A DNA stretch of 11,132 nucleotides from Burkholderiales bacterium (GCA_025935595.1 JAICUZ010000058.1:1-11132), one strand, 5' to 3'. Shown: positions 1 through 7,296, counted from the stretch's first letter. Program-made: numbers and translations. Notes: generated by a model from the letters alone, not told the origin.

Positions 1-2
1 AC

Positions 3-884
3 CTCTTCGGCGACGTCGACATCACGGTGCACCGCGGCGCCGGCGCCTACATCTGCGGCGAGGAGACGGCGCTGCTCGACGCACTCGAAGGAAAACGTGG
101 CCAGCCGCGGCCCCGGCCGCCGTTCCCGCCGGTGCAGGGCCTCTACGACGCGCCGACGCAGATCAACAACGTCTGCACGATCGCGACTGTGCCGACGATC
201 ATGGAGCTCGGCGCCGCCGAGTTCGCGAAGATCGGCGTCGAGAGCTCGCCCGGCACCGCGATCTTCTCGATCTCCGGCAACATCGCGCGCCCCGGCAACT
301 ACGAGCTCGAGCTCGGCACGCCGATGCGCGAGCTCATCTACGACCTCGCCGGCGGCGTCGCAGGCGGCCGCGAGTTGAAAGCGGTGATTCCCGGTGGTTC
401 CTCCGTGCCCGCGCTCTCACCGGACGAGATCGACGTCCCGCTCGACTACGACTCGCTCGGGAAGATCGGCACGTTCTTCGGTGCCGCGTCGCTGATCATC
501 GTCGACGACCGCTGCTGCATGGTGCAGCTGGCGCTGCGCTCGTCGAAGTTCTACATGCATGAGTCGTGCGGCAAGTGCACGCCGTGCCGCGAAGGGACGC
601 GCTGGATGGTGCAGCTGCTGGAGAAGATCGAGGCCGGTGAGGCGGAGCTCTCAGACCTCGATCTGCTCGACTCGGTCGGCTCCCGGATGCTCGGACGCGC
701 GCTGTGCGCGCTCGCCGACTTCGCCGTGTACCCGGTCGCGAGCTATCTGAAGAAGTGGCGGAGCGAGTTCGTCGCACACGTCGAACTAGGGCGTTGCCCG
801 TACGGCGGCGAGTCGTCGCTCGAGGGGATCGTCTCGCCGCTCGACGCGCACCGCCACCACCCGGGACTGGAGATCCTCGCGTGA
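3..884 (+). CDS. nuoF: NADH-quinone oxidoreductase subunit F (NuoF), 3' part, 5' end outside window
   Basis: NuoF binds NADH and FMN and passes electrons to the 4Fe-4S cluster N3; it sits at the tip of the cytoplasmic arm of complex I. The frame is open from base 3, so the gene starts upstream. About 293 residues are present, against a usual ~430-440, so roughly a third is missing. Seen here: the 51-kDa-subunit signature GAGAYICGEETALL near bases 30-75, followed by a PPFP segment of the nucleotide site, and the N3 motif ESCGKCTPCREGT from base 561. The cysteine codons are at 567, 576 and 585, and the fourth ligand is at 705 (Cx2Cx2Cx39C). All four ligands are intact. The stop TGA (882-884) overlaps the nuoG GTG start by 4 nt, implying translational coupling. 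The GTG at base 27 encodes an internal valine and is not the start. Identification is very secure. Confidence 0.97.
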   Translation, partial: LFGDVDITVHRGAGAYICGEETALLDALEGKRGQPRPRPPFPPVQGLYDAPTQINNVCTIATVPTIMELGAAEFAKIGVESSPGTAIFSISGNIARPGNYELELGTPMRELIYDLAGGVAGGRELKAVIPGGSSVPALSPDEIDVPLDYDSLGKIGTFFGAASLIIVDDRCCMVQLALRSSKFYMHESCGKCTPCREGTRWMVQLLEKIEAGEAELSDLDLLDSVGSRMLGRALCALADFAVYPVASYLKKWRSEFVAHVELGRCPYGGESSLEGIVSPLDAHRHHPGLEILA

Positions 885-3022
885 GCACCGAGACGGTGAC
901 GCTGACGATCGACGACCGCGAGGTCTCCGTGCCGAAGGGCACCGGTCTCGTCGAGGCCGCGATGGCGGCAGGCATCGAGATCCCCGTCTTCTGTTACGAG
1001 CCGCGGCTCGGCGACCCCGTCGGGGCGTGCCGGATGTGCCTGTGCGAGGTGGCGCCCGGCCCGCCGAAGCCGCAGGCGGCGTGCACGCTCACAGCGGCGG
1101 AGGGCATGGTCGTGCGCACCGCACGCACCTCCCCGATGGCGCGCGACGCGCAGAACGGCACGCTCGAGTTCCTCCTGGTCAACCACCCGCTCGACTGCCC
1201 GGTCTGCGACAAGGGCGGCGAGTGCCCGCTGCAGGACCTGACGTTCCGCTACGGGCCCGGGAACACGCGCATGACCTTCCCCAAGCGGACGTTCGAGAAG
1301 CCGATCCCGATCTCGCCGATGATCGCGCTCGACCGCGAGCGCTGCATCCTCTGCTACCGGTGCACGCGCTTCTCGGAGGAGGTGGCCGAGGACGGGCAGC
1401 TCGTTACCGTGAACCGCGGCGCACAGTCGGTGATTGCGACGTTCGAGGACGAGCCGTACCGCGGCGCGTTCTCGGGCAACGTGACGGAGCTTTGCCCGGT
1501 CGGCGCGCTGACGTCGACGCAGTACCGCTTCGAAGCACGACCGTGGGAGATCCAGAACGTGCCGACCGTGTGCGGCCTCTGCCCCGTCGGCTGCAACATC
1601 TCGGCGACGACGCGCGAGGGCAAGGTGAAGCGCATCCTCTCCCGCAACCATCCGGAGGTCGACGAAGGCTGGCTGTGCGACAAGGGCCGTTTCGCGTACT
1701 CGCACCTCGGCGCGCGCGACCGCATCACGGCGCCGCTCGTGAAGGCCGGGCCGCGCCGCTTCGAGCAGGTCTCGTGGGAGGACGCGCTCGACGCCGCCGA
1801 GTCGACGCTGCGCGCCGGCGGCTCCTCGACCGTGACCGCACTCTCCGGTGGCGAATCTGTCGAGGAGGTGTATGCCCTCGCGAAGCTGCTGCGGCAGGGT
1901 CTCGGCGCGAATGAGGCGGTCCTCCCGGAGGAGGTGCCCGACGGCCTCGACGCCTACCGCGCGCCGCTGTCTGCGCTGCGCGATGCGAAGACGATCGCGG
2001 TCGTGTGCGACGAGCCGGTGGTGGAGCGCGCACCGGTAGTCGACCTGTGGCTCCGCTCCGCACGCCGCAAGGGCGCGGTGATCACGTACGGGCCTCCTGA
2101 GGGTGACGTCGACGCGCTCGTCACCGATCATGCCGGCCCACGCTACGGCGCGACGAACGTCTACTACCTACCGCGCACGCCGAACGGCCGCGGAGTCGCC
2201 GACGCATGGAGCGCTGCAGGCGACGGCGAGCCCGTCGAAGAGAAGCCGCGCCTGCTCGTCATCTCCGGCGACGAGGCGGCGACCGATCCGTCGGTGCGCG
2301 CGATCGCGGCCGAGGCCGAATTCGTGCTCGGCATCGGCATGTTCGAATCGAGCTTCCGCGGCATCGCCGACCTGGTCCTCCCCGGTGTGAGCTACCTGGA
2401 GCGCGACGGGACGACCGTCAACCTCGAAGACCGCCTGCAGCGCCAGCGGCGTACGGTGGCCGCACCGGTGCCGGACGTGACGATGTGGATCTCGAAGCTC
2501 GCCGAGCGGTTCGAGGTCGAGGTGTCACCTCACGTGTCGGTGCTGTTCGAGGAGCTTTCCGCCAGGTGCTTCGGCGGGATCTCGTTTGGGGACATCGGCG
2601 AGCGGGCCGACCTGCCGCCGCGTGCCGAAGAGGTGTCAGACACAACCCCGGTGTCTGACACCCCCACCGCGCCCGCGGGGCTTCGGCTCGTCGCCTACCG
2701 CCCGCTGTTCAGCGGCGCCGCGGTCGAACGCACGCCTGAGCTCGAGTTCCAGAAGCCGGACGCCGAGATCCAGCTCTCACGCGACGACGCGAAGGCGCGT
2801 GGGATCCGGGGCGGCGACACCGTCACGGTCTCGTCGAACGGCACCTCCGTCGAGCTGCGCGCGCGGGTCGCCCGCGACCTGCAGCCCGGCGTCGTGCGCG
2901 TCGCGCGCGACCACGCCGGCGACCTGCACGCGAACGTCGAGGTAACGCAGCGTAGGCTCGACGGAGCTGCGCAAGGAGCGGAGGCACCGGCTTCGCCGGC
3001 GCCGGAGCGGGGACCGTCGTGA
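881..3022 (+). CDS. nuoG: NADH-quinone oxidoreductase subunit G (NuoG), iron-sulfur electron-wire subunit
   Basis: NuoG carries the electron wire of the peripheral arm. It has 713 aa, shorter than E. coli (~908) and T. thermophilus Nqo3 (~783). The GTG start at 881 has GGAG at 869-872 eight bases upstream and overlaps the nuoF stop. Ligands seen: 2Fe-2S at C38, C50, C53, C68; His-ligated N5 at H102, C106, C109, C115; N4 at C155, C158, C161 with C205; and the optional N7 cluster at C231, C234, C238, C266 (Cx2Cx3Cx27C). Residues ~270-580 form the degenerate molybdopterin-oxidoreductase-like region, and ~601-690 resemble the small C-terminal molybdopterin-dinucleotide-binding-like domain. The linker between them (585-595, VSDTTPVSDTP) is encoded by a palindromic repeat. 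The last ~24 residues (from Q690, rich in Ala, Pro and Glu) are encoded by a dispersed repeat and look non-native. The stop overlaps the nuoH start by 4 nt. Confidence 0.96.
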   Translation: MSTETVTLTIDDREVSVPKGTGLVEAAMAAGIEIPVFCYEPRLGDPVGACRMCLCEVAPGPPKPQAACTLTAAEGMVVRTARTSPMARDAQNGTLEFLLVNHPLDCPVCDKGGECPLQDLTFRYGPGNTRMTFPKRTFEKPIPISPMIALDRERCILCYRCTRFSEEVAEDGQLVTVNRGAQSVIATFEDEPYRGAFSGNVTELCPVGALTSTQYRFEARPWEIQNVPTVCGLCPVGCNISATTREGKVKRILSRNHPEVDEGWLCDKGRFAYSHLGARDRITAPLVKAGPRRFEQVSWEDALDAAESTLRAGGSSTVTALSGGESVEEVYALAKLLRQGLGANEAVLPEEVPDGLDAYRAPLSALRDAKTIAVVCDEPVVERAPVVDLWLRSARRKGAVITYGPPEGDVDALVTDHAGPRYGATNVYYLPRTPNGRGVADAWSAAGDGEPVEEKPRLLVISGDEAATDPSVRAIAAEAEFVLGIGMFESSFRGIADLVLPGVSYLERDGTTVNLEDRLQRQRRTVAAPVPDVTMWISKLAERFEVEVSPHVSVLFEELSARCFGGISFGDIGERADLPPRAEEVSDTTPVSDTPTAPAGLRLVAYRPLFSGAAVERTPELEFQKPDAEIQLSRDDAKARGIRGGDTVTVSSNGTSVELRARVARDLQPGVVRVARDHAGDLHANVEVTQRRLDGAAQGAEAPASPAPERGPS
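2632..2662. repeat. REP-like inverted repeat inside nuoG
   Basis: Two copies of a near-palindromic 13-mer, GGTGTC-N-GACACC, start at 2632 (last base A instead of C, centre A) and 2650 (perfect, centre T). Read together they form a perfect 12-bp inverted repeat, 2632-2643 against 2651-2662, with a 7-nt loop. The 18-nt offset keeps the frame and gives the repeated peptide VSDT..VSDT in the linker of NuoG. The layout resembles repetitive extragenic palindromes. That it belongs to a dispersed family is inference, because no second locus is visible in this window. Confidence 0.7.
2949..3011 (+). repeat. Dispersed repeat, copy 1 (nuoG 3' end, before nuoH)
   Basis: This 63-nt stretch matches 4023-4086 with 7 mismatches and one 1-nt gap (56 of 64 aligned positions, 87.5%). 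The first 20 bases are identical, as is an 11-base block at 2973-2983 (AAGGAGCGGAG). It contains a hairpin, 2983-2990 paired with 2996-3003 (7 of 8 pairs) around a CTTCG loop. The copy lies within the nuoG frame, encoding its last residues. Its 3' end carries the GGAG that precedes the nuoH GTG. Confidence 0.85.
3004..3007 (+). promoter_or_regulatory. Ribosome binding site of nuoH, supplied by repeat copy 1
   Basis: GGAG lies 11 nt before the GTG at 3019, immediately 3' of the repeat hairpin and inside the repeat. It supports the GTG at 3019, whose overlap with the nuoG stop (GTGA) also fits. Confidence 0.55.
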
Positions 3023-4023
3023 CGCGCGAGGCGTGGTGGATCACGATCCCGAAGGCGTTCGTCGTGATCAACGTCGTGATGGTCTTCTTCGCGTTCACGA
3101 CCTGGCTCGAGCGCAAGCTGCTCGGCCGCATGCAGCTGCGCTTCGGCCCGAACCGGGCCGGCCCCAAGGGCCTGCTCGTGCCGATCGCCGACCTGCTGAA
3201 GCTGATCCGCAAGGAGGCGTTCGCACCGATGGCGGCCAAGGAGCCGCTGTACATCATCGCGCCCGTCGTCTCGATGTTCACCGCGCTCGCCGCGTTCAGC
3301 GTGATCCCGTGGGGCAACGGCTGGACCGTCTGGGGGCACCACATCGAGGGGCAGGTCGTGAACGTGCCGATCTCGCTGATCCTCATCTTCGCCCTGGGCT
3401 CAGTCGGGATCTACGGCTTCATCATCGGCGGCTGGGCGTCCGACTCGAAGTTCTCGATGCTCGGCTCGATGCGCACGTGCGCGCAGCTCGTCTCGTACGA
3501 GGTCTCGCTCGCGCTGTCCGTGCTCGGCGTCGTGCTGATGGCCCAGTCGATCAACCTCGTCGAGGTCGTCCAGAAGCAACAGACGACGCTGTGGTTCTTC
3601 ATCCCGCAGTTCGTCGGCCTCGCGGTGTTCCTGATCGGCGGCACCGCGGAGACGTCGCGGCCGCCGTTCGACCTCCCTGAGGCTGACACCGAGCTCGTCG
3701 CCGGGTACCACACCGAGTACTCGGGGATGCGATGGGGCCTCTTCCAGGCCGCGGAGTACATCAACATGATCACGCTCTCCGGCCTCTGCGTGACGCTCTT
3801 CTTCGACGGTTATCACTTCCCGTGGGTGCCGTGGCTCGACCAGTTCGGCCCGATCTGGTTCGTGCTGAAGCTGTTCGCGCTCGTCTCGACGTTCATCTGG
3901 CTGCGCGCGACGCAGCCGCGCCTCCGTTACGACCAACTGATGCGGTTCGGGTGGAAGGTGCTGCTCCCGGTCGCGACCGTCAACGCACTCGCGACCGCGT
4001 TCCTCGTGGTGCTGGTGAAATGA
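3019..4023 (+). CDS. nuoH: NADH-quinone oxidoreductase subunit H (NuoH), quinone-site membrane subunit
   Basis: NuoH is the membrane subunit that forms much of the quinone-binding chamber and couples quinone reduction to the proton-pumping subunits. It has 334 aa, a normal length, with about eight hydrophobic membrane segments. Seen: the first family signature (LLGRMQLRFGPNRAGPKG, near residue 34) and the second signature around residues 216-237, with PFDLPEAD then HTEYSGM. The acidic residues E221, D223, E225 and E233 line up with the functionally important loop acids of E. coli NuoH; D223 replaces a glutamate (E218 in E. coli numbering). The GTG start at 3019 overlaps the nuoG stop. The next gene lies 67 nt away, the largest gap in the operon, filled by repeat copy 2. 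Confidence 0.97.
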   Translation: MTREAWWITIPKAFVVINVVMVFFAFTTWLERKLLGRMQLRFGPNRAGPKGLLVPIADLLKLIRKEAFAPMAAKEPLYIIAPVVSMFTALAAFSVIPWGNGWTVWGHHIEGQVVNVPISLILIFALGSVGIYGFIIGGWASDSKFSMLGSMRTCAQLVSYEVSLALSVLGVVLMAQSINLVEVVQKQQTTLWFFIPQFVGLAVFLIGGTAETSRPPFDLPEADTELVAGYHTEYSGMRWGLFQAAEYINMITLSGLCVTLFFDGYHFPWVPWLDQFGPIWFVLKLFALVSTFIWLRATQPRLRYDQLMRFGWKVLLPVATVNALATAFLVVLVK

Positions 4024-4086
4024 GCGTAGGCTCGACGGAGCTCATCAAGGAGCGGAGCCGCCGGCTCCGCCGGCGGCGGGAGCGGG
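4023..4086 (+). repeat. Dispersed repeat, copy 2 (nuoH-nuoI intergenic)
   Basis: Second copy of the repeat at 2949-3011, starting on the last base of the nuoH stop codon and filling almost the whole 67-nt nuoH-nuoI gap. Its hairpin is perfect: 4057-4064 pairs with 4070-4077 (GCCGCCGG/CCGGCGGC) around a CTCCG loop. The second base pair is C-G here and G-C in copy 1, a compensatory exchange. The 3' end provides GGGAG, the Shine-Dalgarno of nuoI. No T-tract follows, so it does not look like an intrinsic terminator. Confidence 0.85.
4078..4082 (+). promoter_or_regulatory. Ribosome binding site of nuoI, supplied by repeat copy 2
   Basis: GGGAG sits 8 nt before the ATG at 4091, just after the hairpin of repeat copy 2. 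It fixes the nuoI start and mirrors the arrangement before nuoH. Confidence 0.65.
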
Positions 4087-4090
4087 TCTA

Positions 4091-4585
4091 ATGGCAATCG
4101 TCCCGAAGACGCTGAAGGGCTTCGGTGTCACGCTGAAGCAGGTCTTCAAGAAGCCGATCACGGAGCAGTACCCCGAGTACAAGCGTCCGGTGTATCCGCG
4201 CTACCGCGGCCGCCACCGCCTGCACAAGCATGAGAACGGCCTCGAGAAGTGCGTCGGCTGCTCGCTGTGCGCGGCCGCATGCCCGGCGGACTGCATCCGC
4301 GTCGTCGCGGCTGAGAACACGGCCGACAATCGTGTCTCCGCGGGCGAGCGGTACGCACGGATCTACGAGATCAACATGTCGCGCTGCATCTTCTGCGGCT
4401 ACTGCGAGCTCGCCTGCCCGTTCGACGCGATCACGCTCGGCAACGAGTTCGAGATCTCCGAGTACAACCGCGACGACCTGATCTACACGAAGGACATGCT
4501 GCTCGCCCCGCCGGTGAAGCGCGTGCCCGTCGCCGACCGCGACCTCTACGACACGCCTATCCCCTACTACAAGGAACACTCGTAG
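4091..4585 (+). CDS. nuoI: NADH-quinone oxidoreductase subunit I (NuoI), 2x[4Fe-4S] ferredoxin-like subunit
   Basis: NuoI carries clusters N6a and N6b and hands electrons on towards cluster N2 near the quinone site, at the junction of the peripheral and membrane arms. It has 164 aa, typical for the family. Two CxxCxxCxxxCP motifs are intact: C54, C57, C60, C64 and C99, C102, C105, C109. By family precedent the fourth cysteine of each motif completes the other cluster. An N-terminal amphipathic stretch (residues ~1-25) is the usual membrane-anchoring helix. The ATG at 4091 has a good Shine-Dalgarno (GGGAG, 8 nt). The stop TAG overlaps the nuoJ GTG by one base (TAGTG). Confidence 0.97.
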   Translation: MAIVPKTLKGFGVTLKQVFKKPITEQYPEYKRPVYPRYRGRHRLHKHENGLEKCVGCSLCAAACPADCIRVVAAENTADNRVSAGERYARIYEINMSRCIFCGYCELACPFDAITLGNEFEISEYNRDDLIYTKDMLLAPPVKRVPVADRDLYDTPIPYYKEHS

Positions 4586-5124
4586 TGGCCAATTTCTTGG
4601 TCTGGGTGGTGTGGTTCTTCGCGGCGTTCGCGTGCCTTGCGAGCGCGCTCGCGGTCGTCAGCTTCTCGAACCCGTTCTACTCGGCGCTCGCGCTGATCGG
4701 GAACCTCGCGTCGCTCGCCGTCCTCTACCTCCTCCTCTCGGGCGAGTTCGTCGCCGCAGGGCAGGTGCTCGTGTACGGCGGGGCGGTGATGGTCATGTTC
4801 CTGTTCGTGATCGCGTACCTCGGCGACCGCACCGACGAGTCGCCGTGGTCCGGCGGGCCTTCGTGGCAGATCGTCGGTGCGATCCTCGCCGGCGGCGCGA
4901 TCCTCGCCGAGGTCTGCGTCGTCGTCGGGCTCAAGGCGGGCGGATTCCTGTCGAAGCCGCAGCACGTCGGGCGCTCCTTCGGCTCGCCCGAGGCGCTCGG
5001 GCGCGCGTTCCTGACCGACCATCTGCTCGCGTTCGAGGTGACGTCGATCGTGCTGCTCGTCGCCGCCGTCGGCGGCGTCGTCCTCGGCTCCCACACCCGC
5101 CGGGAGAGCGATGCACGGGCCTGA
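4585..5124 (+). CDS. nuoJ: NADH-quinone oxidoreductase subunit J (NuoJ), membrane subunit
   Basis: NuoJ is a small membrane-arm subunit next to NuoK and NuoH. Its third transmembrane helix helps relay conformational change from the quinone site. It has 179 aa with about five hydrophobic helices. The conserved core is clear: a SNPFYSALAL segment at residues 28-37, then the TM3 segment QVLVYGGAVMVMFLFV at residues 60-75, in which Y64 is the conserved tyrosine. The GTG start at 4585 has AAGGA at 4571-4575, nine bases upstream. Its 3' end overlaps nuoK by 14 nt, suggesting coupled translation of these two partners. Confidence 0.95.
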   Translation: MANFLVWVVWFFAAFACLASALAVVSFSNPFYSALALIGNLASLAVLYLLLSGEFVAAGQVLVYGGAVMVMFLFVIAYLGDRTDESPWSGGPSWQIVGAILAGGAILAEVCVVVGLKAGGFLSKPQHVGRSFGSPEALGRAFLTDHLLAFEVTSIVLLVAAVGGVVLGSHTRRESDARA

Positions 5125-5419
5125 CATCCAGTGGTACGTCGTGCTGTCGGCGCTGCTTTTCACGACCGGCGCCCTCGGCGTGATGCTGCGGCGGAATCCG
5201 TTGATCATCCTGCTCTCCGTCGAGATCATGCTCAACTCGGCAAACCTGCTCCTGATCGCGATGTCGCGCCTGCACGGCGGCGAGGACGGCCAGATCTTCG
5301 CCATCTCCGTGATGGCCGTCGCCGCCGCCGAGGTCGTCGTCGGGCTCGGGCTGATCGTCGCCCTGGGCCGCCGCAACGTCGAGCTCGACGTCGACAAGCT
5401 GAGGACACTGAGGGGTTAG
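5111..5419 (+). CDS. nuoK: NADH-quinone oxidoreductase subunit K (NuoK), membrane subunit
   Basis: NuoK is a three-helix membrane subunit homologous to MrpC and forms part of the central proton path of complex I. It has 102 aa, the usual ~100. The two membrane-embedded glutamates known to be needed for activity are present: E38 in the SVEIMLNSANL motif and E74 in the AAAEVVVGL motif (E36 and E72 in E. coli). The ATG at 5111 has GGAG at 5103-5106, four bases upstream, and lies inside the end of nuoJ. The stop at 5417-5419 is one base before the nuoL GTG. Confidence 0.97.
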   Translation: MHGPDIQWYVVLSALLFTTGALGVMLRRNPLIILLSVEIMLNSANLLLIAMSRLHGGEDGQIFAISVMAVAAAEVVVGLGLIVALGRRNVELDVDKLRTLRG

Positions 5420-5420
5420 C

Positions 5421-7295
5421 GTGGCTGCAGCGCCCTGGATCTGCCTGCTGCTCCCGCTCGCGTCGGCGGTCGCGATCACCGCCGCCGGCACGGCGATCCC
5501 ACGCCGGGTCGCGGGCTACATCTCGACCGTCACGACGATGGGCGCGTTCGCCGCGGCGGTCGTCGCGTTCGTCGACATGGCGGGCAAGAGCGCATCTCAT
5601 CGGAGCGACGCGACGACGAGCTGGACGTGGCTCTCGGCCGGGCCGTACCACTTCGGCCTCACGCTGCTCACCGACCAGCTCTCGATCGTGATGATGCTGA
5701 TCGTCACCGGCGTCAGCTCGCTGATCATCGCCTACTCGATCGGCTACATGGACGGCGAGGACGAGGAGCGTCGGTTCTTCGCCTACATGTCGGTGTTCGT
5801 CTTCTCGATGCTGCTGCTCGTCCAGGGCGGGAACCTGCTGCTGCTGCTCGCCGGCTGGGGCATGGTCGGCCTCTCGAGCTACCTGCTGATCGGCTACTAC
5901 CAGGAGCGCGAGTCGGCGATCCAGGCGGCGAAGAAGGCGTTCGTGATGAACGCGTTCGGGGACGCGACGATGGCACTTGCGCTCTTCCTGCTGATCCAGC
6001 ACACCGGCAAGCTCGACTACGCCGGCGTGTTCGCCGCCTCACCCCACGGCGGCGCGGTCGCGAACCTGATCGCGCTCGGCCTGCTCGGAGGCGCGCTCGC
6101 GAAGTCGGCGCAGATTCCGTTGCACACATGGCTGCCGGACGCGATGGAAGGCCCGACGCCGGTCAGCGCACTGATCCATGCAGCGACCATGGTCACCGCC
6201 GGCGTCTACCTGATCGCGCGCTGCCACCCGCTGTTCGAGAACGCCTACGTGATCGCGGACCTCGCCGCCGGGCTCGGCGCGGCGACGCTGCTGATGGCGG
6301 GCCTGATCGCGCTCGTGCAGACCGACATCAAGCGCGTGATCGCGTACTCGACGATGTCCCAGATCGGCTACATGTTCGTCGGAGCAGGGCTCGGCACGTA
6401 CCCGAACGCGATGTTCCACCTGATGACGCACGCGTTCTTCAAGGCACTGCTCTTCCTCGCGGCGGGCATCGCGATCCACGCCGTCGTCGGCGAGCAGGAC
6501 ATCCGCAAGCTCGCGGGCGTCGGAAAGCTGATGCCGTTCACGAAGTGGGTGTTCCTCGTCGGCTCGCTCGCGCTCGTCGGCATCTTCCCGTTCGCCGGCT
6601 TCTTCTCGAAGGACGCGATCATCTCCGCCGCGCTCGACCGCGGCTGGTACGGGGACGTCATCTACGTCGCCTGTCTCGCGGGCGCGTTCCTGACCGGCGT
6701 CTACGCGTTCCGTCTGTTCTTCATCGTCTTCACCGGCGAGCCGTCGGCGTTCGCGCGCGAGCACTTCCACGCTCACCACGGCCAGGAAGGACCGATCTCG
6801 ATGCGCTGGACGGTCGGCGTGCTCGGCGCGCTCTCGGTCGTCGGCGGGCTGATCCAGTTCGCGCCGGTCTGGCATCTGCTGTCCACGTGGCTCGCCCCGG
6901 TCGCCGCTCCGATCGCCGAGCCCACGAACACGCAGGAATGGATCACGTCGGGGCTCGCGATCCTGATCGGGCTGGCCGGGATCGGCGTTGCCTGGGCGAT
7001 CTACGGTGCGAAGCGCGTCAGGGTGCCCCGGTCGCTCACGCTCTTCGAGAAAAAGTTCTACTGGGACGAGCTGTACGACCTGCTCTGGTATCGCACGAGC
7101 GACCTCGTCGCGCGCGGCTTGTACGCGCTCGTCGAGGCACCACTGATCGGCGGCTCGATCACGGCCGTCACCGGCGTCGTCGGCCTCGGCTCGCGCGAGC
7201 TGTCGGTCGCGCAGAACGGGCTCGTCCGTTCGTACGCGCTTGCGCTCGCCGGCGGTCTCGCCGTCCTCGCCGTCGTCTTCCTGGCGGTCAGATGA
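5421..7295 (+). CDS. nuoL: NADH-quinone oxidoreductase subunit L (NuoL), antiporter-like proton-pumping subunit
   Basis: NuoL is the distal Mrp-antiporter-like subunit of the membrane arm, with the long lateral helix at its C-terminus. It has 624 aa, close to E. coli (613). The GTG start at 5421 follows GAGGGG (5410-5415). Conserved features: K228 in the TM7 segment AKSAQIPLHTWLPDAMEGPTP (E. coli K229), the TM8 histidine in SALIHAATMV, and K397 in FFSKDAII (E. coli K399). The odd point is TM5: the expected W-E-x-V-G motif reads W146-G147-M-V-G, so the key glutamate (E144 in E. coli) is glycine. The codon is GGC at 5859-5861, not an ambiguous read. The C-terminal region (~500-624) contains the amphipathic lateral-helix region and a final transmembrane helix. 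One base separates it from nuoM. Confidence 0.96.
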   Translation: MAAAPWICLLLPLASAVAITAAGTAIPRRVAGYISTVTTMGAFAAAVVAFVDMAGKSASHRSDATTSWTWLSAGPYHFGLTLLTDQLSIVMMLIVTGVSSLIIAYSIGYMDGEDEERRFFAYMSVFVFSMLLLVQGGNLLLLLAGWGMVGLSSYLLIGYYQERESAIQAAKKAFVMNAFGDATMALALFLLIQHTGKLDYAGVFAASPHGGAVANLIALGLLGGALAKSAQIPLHTWLPDAMEGPTPVSALIHAATMVTAGVYLIARCHPLFENAYVIADLAAGLGAATLLMAGLIALVQTDIKRVIAYSTMSQIGYMFVGAGLGTYPNAMFHLMTHAFFKALLFLAAGIAIHAVVGEQDIRKLAGVGKLMPFTKWVFLVGSLALVGIFPFAGFFSKDAIISAALDRGWYGDVIYVACLAGAFLTGVYAFRLFFIVFTGEPSAFAREHFHAHHGQEGPISMRWTVGVLGALSVVGGLIQFAPVWHLLSTWLAPVAAPIAEPTNTQEWITSGLAILIGLAGIGVAWAIYGAKRVRVPRSLTLFEKKFYWDELYDLLWYRTSDLVARGLYALVEAPLIGGSITAVTGVVGLGSRELSVAQNGLVRSYALALAGGLAVLAVVFLAVR

Positions 7296-7296
7296 C

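Noticed and set aside
704..880. Upstream extension of nuoG
   Set aside because: It lies within nuoF and is Arg-rich. The GTG at 881 with GGAG 8 nt upstream starts directly before the ferredoxin domain.
4057..4077. Hairpin between nuoH and nuoI as an intrinsic terminator
   Set aside because: No T-tract follows, essential genes continue downstream in the same operon, and the same hairpin occurs inside nuoG coding sequence.
7240..7296. Upstream extension of nuoM
   Set aside because: It lies inside nuoL and adds a Ser/Pro-rich leader before the natural hydrophobic N-terminus. The GTG at 7297 fits operon spacing.
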